Source of the DNA: Peptococcaceae bacterium UBA3937
Lineage (GTDB): Bacteria > Bacillota > Peptococcia > DRI-13 > DTU073
DNA length: 9,026 nt
Reading direction: 5' to 3'
Assembly: GCA_002385735.1 (NCBI GenBank)
Contig: DGEB01000044.1
Coordinates: 1-9,026 of the forward strand
The notes under the pieces were generated by a model, which had not been told where the DNA came from, ran no database searches, and was given only the letters and a program-made list of their open reading frames with translations. Shown piece after piece: positions 1 through 5,840 of this stretch. Positions within the stretch are counted from its first letter, which is position 1; each line of letters starts with the position of its first letter. The translations under genes were made by a program, and so were the position numbers.

Positions 1-384
1 GTGATGCACCGCAATACCTTTTTAAATTCCCCGCAGGTGCTGTTAGCCACCACCCAGCTTAAAGCCCATCCGCGCATCCTGATTGCAGGACAGCTTTCCG
101 GGGTGGAAGGATACGTGGAATCGGCCGCATCAGGGCTGATTGCCGGGATTAACGCCGGTCGTCTTTTTAAAGGACAGGAGCCCTTGCCCGTTCCGCCGGA
201 AACAGCCATCGGCGCGCTGTTAAACTATATTTCTGATTCCAGCCTGACGGATTTTCAGCCCATGAACATTACTTTCGGTTTAATGCCACCCTGGCCGGAA
301 AAAGTCCGGGATAAGGAAAAGAAACATCTCCTTATTGCGGAAAGAGCCCTCAAGGCTCTTGCCGCTTGGAAAGCACAGCTTTAA
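1..384 (+). CDS. trmFO: TrmFO, folate/FAD-dependent tRNA (uracil-54-C5)-methyltransferase, C-terminal part (5' end outside window)
   Basis: This is the last 127 codons of a protein that is normally about 435-440 residues, so the gene is cut by the window start and the GTG at base 1 is an internal codon. TrmFO makes 5-methyluridine at position 54 of the tRNA T-loop, using methylene-tetrahydrofolate as carbon donor and FAD as cofactor, in the cytoplasm. What is visible is the family's C-terminal signature: MHRNTFLNSP near the start, then SGVEGYVESAASGLIAGINA (about residues 33-52) and PPETAIGALLNYI (about 65-77), all typical of GidA/TrmFO-type flavoproteins. The end, ERALKALAAWK, looks natural and not truncated. 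Its position just before a XerC recombinase and hslVU matches the Bacillus gid-codV-clpQY order, which distinguishes it from MnmG. Nothing unusual is seen in this fragment. Confidence 0.93.
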   Translation: MMHRNTFLNSPQVLLATTQLKAHPRILIAGQLSGVEGYVESAASGLIAGINAGRLFKGQEPLPVPPETAIGALLNYISDSSLTDFQPMNITFGLMPPWPEKVRDKEKKHLLIAERALKALAAWKAQL

Positions 385-479
385 AAACACGTGGAAACGG
401 TCGCTGCATTAAAAAGATTTGAGTTTTTCCAACAGTCGGAGCTTAAAAAAAGCCAGTTTAAGAAAAGGTTGTGAGACAG

Positions 480-1385
480 ATGTTACTATTGCCATTATTA
501 GATAGTTTTTTATCTTATTTAAATAACGAAAAAATGTTGGCAAAAATGACTGTAAAGTCTTATAATAGTGATTGGAATGACTTCTTAAACTTTTTAGAAA
601 ATGAAATAAATATTGATATAGCAACTTTAGATGTTAAAGAAATCACTCATCTTACCGTGCGGAAGTACATGGCCTACCTAAGCAACCAGAACTATAAAAA
701 AAGTACGATTGCCCGTCATCTGGCGGCGCTGAAAAGTTTTTTCCGCTATCTTTTGAAGATGGAGTTGATTAAGCAAAATCCCCTGGCTTTGGTGGCGACT
801 CCGCGCATCCCCAAAAAGTTGCCCCGGTATTTGGAGGAAGAAGAAATGGGCCGGGTCATCGAACAACCGAGCCGCCTTGATAACACCGGCCTCAGGGACC
901 GGGCTATTCTGGAACTGCTCTACGGCGCCGGGATTCGGGTCAGCGAACTGACTTCCCTGAACGTATCCAGTGTGGATTTGGCGCTGGGCTACGTGCGGGT
1001 GATGGGGAAAGGCAGTAAGGAAAGAGTCGTGCCGATTGGAAAGGAAGCGATTAAGGCTCTAAAAACTTACCTGGAAACAGCACGGCCGCAGTGGGCCGAC
1101 AACGCTGAGACTGCTCTGTTTGTAAATAAAAAGGGAGGAAGATTATCCGACCGGTCGGTGCGGACCATTGTCCACACTTACTGCCGGCAGGCGGGAGCCA
1201 AAGAAGACCTTTCTCCCCATGGCTTTCGACATAGTTTTGCCACCCATTTACTGAACAATGAGGCCGATTTAAGGGCAGTGCAGGAGCTTTTGGGGCATCG
1301 AAAAATATCTACGACGCAGATTTACACCCATGTTTCCAATAAAAAATTGCGGCAGGTGTACCGCATGACTCATCCGAGGGCTTGA
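480..1385 (+). CDS. xerC: Site-specific tyrosine recombinase, XerC/CodV type
   Basis: A cytoplasmic tyrosine recombinase of about 301 residues, the usual XerC/XerD length, expected to act with a XerD partner at dif to resolve chromosome dimers. Numbering from GTG 471, the N-terminal SAM-like core-binding domain covers about residues 8-95. The catalytic domain follows with the full set of active-site residues: R156 (GIRVSEL), K180 (GKGSKER), H250 and R253 (HGFRHSFATHLL), H276 (LLGHRKISTT) and nucleophile Y285 (QIYTHV). It should therefore be active. I prefer ATG 480: the AAAAGG at 463-468 lies 11 nt upstream of it but only 2 nt from GTG 471. The XerC (CodV) assignment rests mainly on position between trmFO and hslV, because XerC and XerD are hard to separate by motif. 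The first ~60 codons are very AT-rich (about 25% GC by hand count over 481-660) against about 60% further on. Confidence 0.92.
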   Translation: MLLLPLLDSFLSYLNNEKMLAKMTVKSYNSDWNDFLNFLENEINIDIATLDVKEITHLTVRKYMAYLSNQNYKKSTIARHLAALKSFFRYLLKMELIKQNPLALVATPRIPKKLPRYLEEEEMGRVIEQPSRLDNTGLRDRAILELLYGAGIRVSELTSLNVSSVDLALGYVRVMGKGSKERVVPIGKEAIKALKTYLETARPQWADNAETALFVNKKGGRLSDRSVRTIVHTYCRQAGAKEDLSPHGFRHSFATHLLNNEADLRAVQELLGHRKISTTQIYTHVSNKKLRQVYRMTHPRA

Positions 1386-1424
1386 GAGCGGCTGAAAGCT
1401 GAGTCTGGAAAAATGGTGAGAGGC

Positions 1425-1434
1425 GAGGAGGTGA
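1425..1434 (+). promoter_or_regulatory. Strong Shine-Dalgarno site of hslV
   Basis: GAGGAGGTGA, close to the full anti-16S complement, ends 10 nt before ATG 1445. It fixes the hslV start and lies in the 59-nt spacer after the xerC stop. Confidence 0.8.
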
Positions 1435-1444
1435 GGAAAAGGGA

Positions 1445-1975
1445 ATGTTTCATGGAACAACGATCATCGGTGTAAAAAGAGGGAAGCAGGTGGCCGTAGC
1501 CGGGGATGGGCAGGTGACCCTGGGTCAAAATATAATTATGAAGCACCATTCCAAAAAAGTGCGCCGCCTGTACCATGGCAAGGTGATTGCCGGTTTTGCC
1601 GGTTCGGTCGCCGATGCCTTCTCACTCTTTGAGAAATTTGAAAAGAAGCTGGAGGAATATCACGGAAATCTAACTAAGGCCGCGGTGGAGCTCGCCAAAC
1701 ACTGGCGCACCGACAAGGCGCTAAGGAACCTGGAGGCCATGTTGGTCGTGGCGGACCGGGAAAACCTGTTGGTCCTTTCGGGAACCGGCGAAGTAATCGA
1801 GCCGGACGACGGGATCGCGGCGATTGGCTCGGGAGGGCCCTATGCCCTGGCGGCAGCTAAAGCCTTAGTCCAACATACAGATTTGTCCCCTGGAGAAATC
1901 GTGCAGACGGCCTTGAAGATTGCCGCAACGATTTGTGTGTATACCAATGAGGTGATCACCTTAGAAGAAATTTAA
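1445..1975 (+). CDS. hslV: HslV (ClpQ), threonine peptidase subunit of the HslUV protease
   Basis: The proteasome-beta-like proteolytic core of the ATP-dependent HslUV protease, expected to form a double hexamer capped by HslU. At 176 residues it has the normal length. The chain begins [10 protein letters not shown]. The family matures by removal of a short leader, so T5 should become the N-terminal nucleophile. The other expected active-site elements are present: AGDGQ with D21, the lysine pair K37/K38 in HHSKKVRRL (the E. coli K33 equivalent), and GSGGPYA with S129. [11 protein letters not shown] and [10 protein letters not shown] are also family hallmarks. The B. subtilis ClpQ homologue is known for an N-terminal serine nucleophile, whereas this one keeps threonine as in E. 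coli. It lies 33 nt upstream of hslU in the same operon. Locally it is the most GC-rich part of the window. Confidence 0.96.
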   Translation: MFHGTTIIGVKRGKQVAVAGDGQVTLGQNIIMKHHSKKVRRLYHGKVIAGFAGSVADAFSLFEKFEKKLEEYHGNLTKAAVELAKHWRTDKALRNLEAMLVVADRENLLVLSGTGEVIEPDDGIAAIGSGGPYALAAAKALVQHTDLSPGEIVQTALKIAATICVYTNEVITLEEI

Positions 1976-2008
1976 TCAAAAAGAAATTTAAATAGAAAGG
2001 GGTGTCAT

Positions 2009-3403
2009 ATGGAAAAAGCGTTAACTCCGCGGGAGATTGTAGCCGAATTAGACAAATACATCGTGGGGCAGGAAAAGGCGAAAAGATGTGTGGCGATCGC
2101 CTTAAGGAACCGTTACCGCCGGAATGTGCTGGCCGATGAGCTGCGGGACGAAGTTATCCCGAAAAACATTTTGATGATTGGGCCGACCGGTGTTGGTAAA
2201 ACGGAGATTGCCCGGAGATTGGCCAAACTGGTAAATGCGCCGTTTATCAAAGTAGAAGCCACGAAATATACGGAAGTAGGTTATGTGGGACGCGATGTAG
2301 AATCAATGGTGCGCGATCTGGTCGAGATTTCTGTTCGCATGGTGAAGCAGGAAAAAATCAAGGCGGTCGAAGAACGAGCCATGGAAATGGCTGATGAAGT
2401 CCTTGTTAACATATTAAGTAATGGCAACAGCAACGATGCGACAAACAACCCTTTTGCCATCTTGTTTGGCGGTAGTGCCACGGATGACACTGAAGAAAAC
2501 GAGCCAACCGATGTGGATAATAATGCGGAAAAAAGGGAAAGAATAAGAGCAAAAATAAAAAATGGAGAATTGGACCACGAATTTGTCGAGATCGAAGTGG
2601 AAGATGCCGCAACTTCTCCGGCAATGGACTTCTTTGTGGGAAGCAATTTCGAAGAATTGGGTATGAGTTTTCAGGATATGTTTGGCAGCATTTTTCCGAA
2701 AAGGAAAAAAAAGAAGAAAGTGACAGTGGCCCAGGCACGCAAAATATTGACTCAAAGCGAAGCGCAAAAGTTAATTGATATGGAAGAAGTAATTAATGAG
2801 GCGGTAAAACGTACCGAGCAAAACGGGATCATCTTTTTGGACGAAATAGACAAAATAGCAGGGTATGACCACACATCGGCGGATATTTCGAGAGGAGGTG
2901 TACAAAGGGATATTTTGCCTATTGTCGAAGGTTCCACGGTTATGACCAAGTACGGCTCCGTAAAAACAGATTATATCTTGTTTATTGCGGCCGGGGCTTT
3001 TCATACCAGCAAACCTTCCGACTTAATACCGGAATTGCAAGGACGTTTTCCGATACGTGTGGAATTGGAGAGCCTTTCCAAGGACGATTTTAAGCTCATT
3101 CTCATAAAGCCACGCAATTCACTCATTAGACAATACACAGAATTATTAAAGACAGAGGGGGTATTGCTAGAATTTACTGAAAATGCTATTGAAGAAATTG
3201 CAAATATCGCGTATACTGTAAACAATCAAACAGAAAACATTGGCGCTCGACGACTTCATACCATTGTCGAAAAATTATTGGAAGATGTTCTTTTTGAAGC
3301 TCCTGATGTGGAACCCAAAAAGATCAGTATCGACCATAATTTTGTTAAAAATAAATTGCGCTCTATTGTGGAAAATGAAGATTTAAGTCGGTATATTTTG
3401 TAA
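2009..3403 (+). CDS. hslU: HslU (ClpY), AAA+ unfoldase subunit of the HslUV protease
   Basis: A hexameric ATPase that unfolds proteins and threads them into HslV. At 464 residues it is the usual length. Domains in order: an N-terminal segment with VGQEKAKR (19-26), Walker A GPTGVGKT (58-65), the pore loop GYVG (91-94), the inserted I-domain (about 108-243) with a low-complexity acidic/Asn-rich middle (about 137-172) and a run of basic residues KRKKKKK (231-237), Walker [10 protein letters not shown] (274-282), [15 protein letters not shown] (295-309), PELQGRF with the arginine R346, and sensor-2 region [10 protein letters not shown] (409-418). It ends DLSRYIL, matching the C-terminal tail that docks into HslV and activates it, so a functional HslUV pair is expected. 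SD AAAGGGGTG (1996-2004) sits just before ATG 2009. A small oddity is IKP near 366-368, where homologues usually have TEP. The last ~300 nt drop to about 30% GC. Confidence 0.97.
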   Translation: MEKALTPREIVAELDKYIVGQEKAKRCVAIALRNRYRRNVLADELRDEVIPKNILMIGPTGVGKTEIARRLAKLVNAPFIKVEATKYTEVGYVGRDVESMVRDLVEISVRMVKQEKIKAVEERAMEMADEVLVNILSNGNSNDATNNPFAILFGGSATDDTEENEPTDVDNNAEKRERIRAKIKNGELDHEFVEIEVEDAATSPAMDFFVGSNFEELGMSFQDMFGSIFPKRKKKKKVTVAQARKILTQSEAQKLIDMEEVINEAVKRTEQNGIIFLDEIDKIAGYDHTSADISRGGVQRDILPIVEGSTVMTKYGSVKTDYILFIAAGAFHTSKPSDLIPELQGRFPIRVELESLSKDDFKLILIKPRNSLIRQYTELLKTEGVLLEFTENAIEEIANIAYTVNNQTENIGARRLHTIVEKLLEDVLFEAPDVEPKKISIDHNFVKNKLRSIVENEDLSRYIL

Positions 3404-3431
3404 TTATTTAATTTAGGAGGAAAGATATATT

Positions 3432-4220
3432 ATGAAGACACTTTTAGAGAAAACCCGAACGGTAAACAAACTCTTACAAAAGACGGCAGGGAATCCCGTC
3501 GAATTCACGGAGATCGCCAAAGTGCTCAGTGACTTGATTGACTGCAACGTGTACATTGTGGGCAGAAGAGGAAAGATATTGGGTTATGCTTTCATGGATG
3601 GCTTTGTTTGCCAAGCGATTGAGGACATCGTTATGAAAGCGGAAAGGTTCCCGGAATCCTACAACGAAGAATTAATGAGGATCACGCAGACCCATGCGAA
3701 CATCTCCTCTAAAGACACCAATGATTGCATTTTCACCCTGGAAAAAGAATGTGGCTTTGAAAATAAAATCACTACCGTTGTGCCGATCATGGGCGGCGGA
3801 GAAAGACAAGGAACCCTTTTACTGGTGAAATACGAAAGCGAATTCGCCAACGAAGACTTGGTCTTAGGTGAATATGGCGCCACGGTAATTGGTATGGAGA
3901 TCCTGCGCACCAAGGCCGAACGGATCGAGGAAGAAGCCAGGAGAAAGGCAGCGGTGCAAGTGGCTATTGGAACCCTGTCTTATTCCGAACTGGAAGCCAT
4001 TGAGCATATTTTTGCGGAATTAAAGGGTAAAGAAGGTCTGCTGATTGCCAGCAAGATCGCGGACCGCGTAGGGATTACCCGTTCCGTTATCGTAAACGCC
4101 CTGCGCAAGTTTGAAAGCGCCGGGGTTATCGAATCCAAGTCTTTAGGGATGAAAGGTACCTACATCCGCATCCTGAACGAAAATCTGTTGGAAGAACTTG
4201 CTAAAATGAAGCTATACTAG
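3432..4220 (+). CDS. codY: CodY, GTP- and branched-chain-amino-acid-responsive global transcriptional repressor
   Basis: A cytoplasmic DNA-binding regulator that represses stationary-phase, nutrient-uptake and often motility genes while GTP and branched-chain amino acids are plentiful. At 262 residues it matches the family (259 in B. subtilis). The N-terminal GAF domain covers about 1-155 (RRGKILGY 45-52, [14 protein letters not shown] 118-131, [15 protein letters not shown] 145-159). A linker helix with IEEEAR (165-170) follows. The C-terminal winged helix-turn-helix (about 200-245) has [21 protein letters not shown], nearly identical to B. subtilis, so the recognised DNA motif should be the same. 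The effector pocket is more divergent: F98 is kept (F101), but the aligned places of R61 and T96 hold other residues (around A62, and C99). Four cysteines (38, 60, 99, 107) occur in the GAF domain. SD AGGAGG (3415-3420) is 11 nt from ATG 3432, and hslU ends 28 nt upstream, so it is co-transcribed. Confidence 0.97.
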   Translation: MKTLLEKTRTVNKLLQKTAGNPVEFTEIAKVLSDLIDCNVYIVGRRGKILGYAFMDGFVCQAIEDIVMKAERFPESYNEELMRITQTHANISSKDTNDCIFTLEKECGFENKITTVVPIMGGGERQGTLLLVKYESEFANEDLVLGEYGATVIGMEILRTKAERIEEEARRKAAVQVAIGTLSYSELEAIEHIFAELKGKEGLLIASKIADRVGITRSVIVNALRKFESAGVIESKSLGMKGTYIRILNENLLEELAKMKLY

Positions 4221-4275
4221 AATATAAATGATACTACGTTATAACAGATGTTGAACAACAAGCTGGGTTTAATAC

Positions 4276-4366
4276 AAAAGAAAGCAAAGACCTTAACCTA
4301 TCTGTTTGTAAGCGGCTAAGGAAGAGGAGTGACTGTTTAGTTACTCCTTTTTGCTTTCTTTTTTTT
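4276..4366 (+). terminator. Nested three-way-junction fold with U-tract after codY: probable operon terminator or structured 3' RNA
   Basis: Three stems can be drawn by hand. P1 is a perfect 13-bp pairing of 4276-4288 with 4350-4362. P2 pairs 4291-4298 with 4314-4321 (five pairs, one A-C mismatch, two pairs; 15-nt loop). P3 pairs 4325-4333 with 4340-4348 (one G-U pair; loop TGTTTA). P1 runs into eight Ts (4359-4366), and P3 alone is followed by TTTTT (4348-4352). Either could terminate transcription 55 or more bases after the codY stop. The closed three-stem shape is more elaborate than a normal terminator, so a riboswitch-like element or stable 3' RNA is possible. I could not match it to a known class. 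Confidence 0.6.
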
Positions 4367-4442
4367 GTGCAAATATTAACATTACGGGGCAGGAATATTC
4401 GAGTGAATAATGAATTTAAATAAATAACTTTATTTGTGTCGA

Positions 4443-4457
4443 AGATTTCTGAAAAAT
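4443..4457 (+). promoter_or_regulatory. Candidate CodY box upstream of the SLH gene
   Basis: AGATTTCTGAAAAAT matches 12 of 15 positions of the known CodY consensus AATTTTCWGAAAATT, including the whole central TTTCTGAAAA. It lies 55 nt before ATG 4512, within an AT-rich spacer, where it could block transcription of the SLH gene. CodY is encoded immediately upstream. No convincing -35/-10 pair was found for this gene, so the regulatory role is inference from one motif match. Confidence 0.45.
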
Positions 4458-4511
4458 AGGGGAATAAGAACTTTAATCATAGGGTTCAGCTTGAAGGGAG
4501 AAAAGCATCTA

Positions 4512-4994
4512 ATGAAAAAGAATAGCCTGTCTTTTATATCCTTGCTGCTATTTTTCATCTGTGTAACAAATCTATTCTTTTCTTGTCTTCCGGTGCAGGG
4601 AGAAGCTATATCATTGCCGGATTCTTCTGCCCCCGTAACCTCCTTTCTTGATATAGCAGGGCATTGGTCGGAAAAGGAGATTGCCGCCTGGACAACTCAT
4701 GGACTGGCAGGCGGCTATCCCGACGGCACCTTTCGGCCGGACAGCCCCATAACACGGGCGGAGTTTGTGACTTTGGTCAACCGTGCCTTTGGTTATACAA
4801 AGATAGCTGAACAAATAGCTACAACGGTCGACGGACATGCCACCGGTTCGATGACTTTTCAAGACGTCGCGGCAACAGACTGGTTTGCCGGAGAATTCGC
4901 CAATGCTTCAGCCGTGGGTTATCTTGGCGGCTACCCGGATGGCACGGTTATGTGCGCGATTTTGCCTGGTCTGCTGATGCAGAATGGCTTTTGA
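4512..4994 (+). pseudogene. Secreted S-layer-homology (SLH) protein, N-terminal fragment broken in its second SLH repeat
   Basis: This reading frame gives 160 residues from ATG 4512, preceded by SD AAGGGAG (4494-4500, 11 nt spacing). Residues 1-31 are a signal peptide: KK, then a hydrophobic stretch rich in Leu/Phe, with likely cleavage near VQG-EA. SLH repeat 1 covers about 46-97 (FLDIAGHWSEKEI, GGYPDGTFRPDSPITRAEF). SLH repeat 2 starts at about 116 (FQDVAATDWFA, GGYPDGT) but breaks off at about 145: VMCAILPG... replaces the expected RP..PITRAEF half, and a stop follows at 4992-4994. SLH repeats bind pyruvylated secondary cell-wall polymers and anchor proteins to the Gram-positive surface, and anchoring normally needs three. 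The next frame continues with a different domain from about 4946, so this looks like the front half of a fused gene damaged by deletion or frameshift. A Cys at residue 25 gives only a poor lipobox. Confidence 0.75.
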
Positions 4995-5233
4995 TGCCTT
5001 CAGTAGCTGGGGTAGCCGGCACTGGTTCCAGTACATACATTCCTGATTATTACGATCAAAATTGGAATGGCAATCATAAAGTTGTTTTCGTCGGTGGCAA
5101 CTGGTTTGACGATACTTACGCCGGTCTGTTCTATTGGGTAGTTCAATATGAATCTTCACTTGCAAGCTATCTTGTAGGCAGCCGCCTCCTTTATATCCCT
5201 AAAGACAAGCATCAGAGCGATCAAAGGTTGTAG
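4952..5233 (+). pseudogene. C-terminal end of a C-type-lectin-like, DGR-target-type protein, out of frame with the SLH fragment
   Basis: The open frame from GTG 4952 encodes 93 residues ending at TAG 5231-5233. Domain-like sequence already starts at about 4946 (GYVRDFAW). No Shine-Dalgarno site precedes the GTG and no signal peptide is present, so it is probably not an independent gene. The pattern is EWLLMPS (11-17), PDYYDQNW (31-38), VVFVGGNW (44-51), AGLFYW (57-62), SS (68-69) and VGSRLLYIP (75-83). From memory of the family this is the C-terminal end of the formylglycine-generating-enzyme/C-type-lectin fold used by target proteins of diversity-generating retroelements. Only this tail remains, since the family domain is considerably longer. 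A one-base shift near 4945 would fuse it to the SLH fragment. The most likely history is an SLH-anchored C-lectin display protein that lost its middle. An alternative is a phage-tail-derived fragment. Confidence 0.65.
5093..5194 (+). other. Candidate DGR variable region (VR) inside the C-lectin-like tail
   Basis: The segment encodes GGNW, a variable block, AGLFYW, a second variable block, then VGSRLLY. At the 13 positions where homologous variable regions usually differ (codons at 5105, 5108, 5111, 5114, 5117, 5138, 5141, 5144, 5147, 5159, 5165, 5168, 5171) the residues are F D D T Y V V Q Y L S Y L, and 11 of the 13 codons end in C or T. That is what adenine mutagenesis of AAC/AAT template codons would leave. 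The GC-rich end (about 5176-5188, GGCAGCCGCCTCC) is a fair candidate for the initiation-of-mutagenic-homology segment. No template repeat or reverse transcriptase is present in the window. Confidence 0.55.
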
Positions 5234-5238
5234 AATGA

Positions 5239-5273
5239 CCCGGCACCTTTTCGCCTTTAAAACCAGGTGAGGG
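5239..5273 (+). repeat. Imperfect hairpin just downstream of the candidate variable region
   Basis: CACCT (5244-5248) pairs with AGGTG (5265-5269), TTT (5249-5251) can pair with AAA (5260-5262), and CCC (5239-5241) with GGG (5271-5273) across a small internal loop. It starts 5 nt after the stop codon at 5233. Some DGR targets have a hairpin or cruciform just after the variable region that aids retrohoming. Here it also overlaps the sigma-D-type -35, so it may be coincidental. There is no U-tract, so it is not a typical terminator. Confidence 0.35.
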
Positions 5274-5284
5274 ACCGCCGATGG
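5258..5284 (+). promoter_or_regulatory. Candidate sigma-D (sigma-28/FliA) promoter for the flagellar operon
   Basis: TAAA (5258-5261), a spacer of exactly 15 nt, then GCCGATGG (5277-5284). The motility sigma-factor consensus is TAAA-N15-GCCGATAT, so 10 of 12 defined positions match with the ideal spacing. It lies about 160 nt upstream of flgB and reads toward it. In B. subtilis the fla/che operon also has a sigma-D promoter in addition to a sigma-A one. Confidence 0.55.
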
Positions 5285-5290
5285 TAAAAC

Positions 5291-5319
5291 TTAAATAAGT
5301 GTTAGATTTTTGATATAAT
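5291..5319 (+). promoter_or_regulatory. Sigma-A-type extended -10 promoter upstream of flgB
   Basis: TGATATAAT (5311-5319) is a perfect extended -10, with TATAAT at 5314-5319. At 17-nt spacing the -35 position holds TTAAAT (5291-5296), only 3 of 6 consensus bases, which is acceptable for an extended -10. Transcription would begin near 5326 and leave a leader of about 115 nt before flgB. Confidence 0.6.
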
Positions 5320-5330
5320 TAGTAAATAAA

Positions 5331-5363
5331 AATAATTTTTGCGACCTTTTGTTAAAAATTATT
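5331..5363 (+). repeat. Perfect 10-bp inverted repeat in the flgB leader
   Basis: AATAATTTTT (5331-5340) and its exact reverse complement AAAAATTATT (5354-5363) enclose a 13-nt loop. It begins within a few bases of the predicted sigma-A transcript start, so it could form a 5' stabilising hairpin or be an operator. It is all A/T, so the stem is weak. It does not match the CodY consensus. Confidence 0.4.
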
Positions 5364-5441
5364 AACGATAAAAAGGAATTTGTTTCTTAAGCTAGAATTT
5401 AGTAAATAAGTTGTATATTTTGGTTTTGGGAGATAGGACTA

Positions 5442-5837
5442 ATGATTAACACCGAATTAATCAGCATCCTGAAAGAAGGGATGGCCGGAAGCAGTATGCG
5501 CCATACGATGCTGGCCAATAATATTGCCAACGTCAATACGCCCGGTTACAAACGCAGCGATATTGACTTTAAATCTACGCTGGCCCAAGCACTGGACAAG
5601 TCTTCGCTCCGGCTGAAAACCACCCATCCGGTTCATTTCAAGCATTTAGGTCTTTCCACCGGGCCGGTGCAAGCGCAGGATTTACAGACCAGCTTGCGGA
5701 ATGATGGCAACAATGTGGACGTGGACATGGAGCTGGCCACCATGGCGGAAAACAACTTATATTTCAACAGTCTGGCCCAGCTTTTATCCTCTCAGCTTTC
5801 ATTACTCAGGCAATCTATTATGGAAGGAAGGCGGTAA
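5442..5837 (+). CDS. flgB: FlgB, flagellar proximal rod protein
   Basis: A component of the proximal rod of the basal body, exported by the flagellar type III apparatus without a cleaved signal peptide. At 131 residues it has the family length. The rod/hook-family N-terminal motif ANNIANVNTPGYKR is at 25-38 and the FlgB C-terminal pattern GNNVDVDMELATMAENN...F at 89-108 (also NSLAQLL to 115). FlgB has only these terminal helices and a short middle, as seen here. GGGAG (5428-5432) precedes ATG 5442 by 9 nt. It is the first gene of the flagellar operon, behind the two promoter candidates, with flgC 3 nt downstream. In B. subtilis flgB follows codY directly, whereas here about 1.2 kb of accessory sequence intervenes. 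Confidence 0.96.
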   Translation: MINTELISILKEGMAGSSMRHTMLANNIANVNTPGYKRSDIDFKSTLAQALDKSSLRLKTTHPVHFKHLGLSTGPVQAQDLQTSLRNDGNNVDVDMELATMAENNLYFNSLAQLLSSQLSLLRQSIMEGRR

Positions 5838-5840
5838 TCA

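Noticed and set aside
391..474. 27-codon frame (GTG start) between trmFO and xerC
   Set aside because: No Shine-Dalgarno is present and it is in frame with the trmFO stop, so it is simply spacer sequence without further stops. The TrmFO end at 384 looks natural.
2281..2767. Overlapping antisense frames opposite hslU
   Set aside because: Several minus-strand frames cover the hslU I-domain. Their serine- and phenylalanine-rich compositions reflect reverse reading of acidic/lysine codons.
4276..4362. c-di-GMP-I (GEMM) riboswitch
   Set aside because: A three-way junction near surface and flagellar genes made it tempting, and GCAAAG is present, but the paired receptor hairpins and the other conserved GEMM core segments are not there.
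4524..4590. Lipoprotein signal in the SLH protein
   Set aside because: Cys 25 is preceded by LFFS, which fits the lipobox poorly (Phe at -3); an ordinary signal peptide ending near VQG-EA is more likely.
4934..4996. Programmed -1 frameshift joining SLH and lectin parts
   Set aside because: No slippery heptamer in the correct frame and no obvious downstream stimulatory stem, and domain sequence is missing on both sides of the junction.
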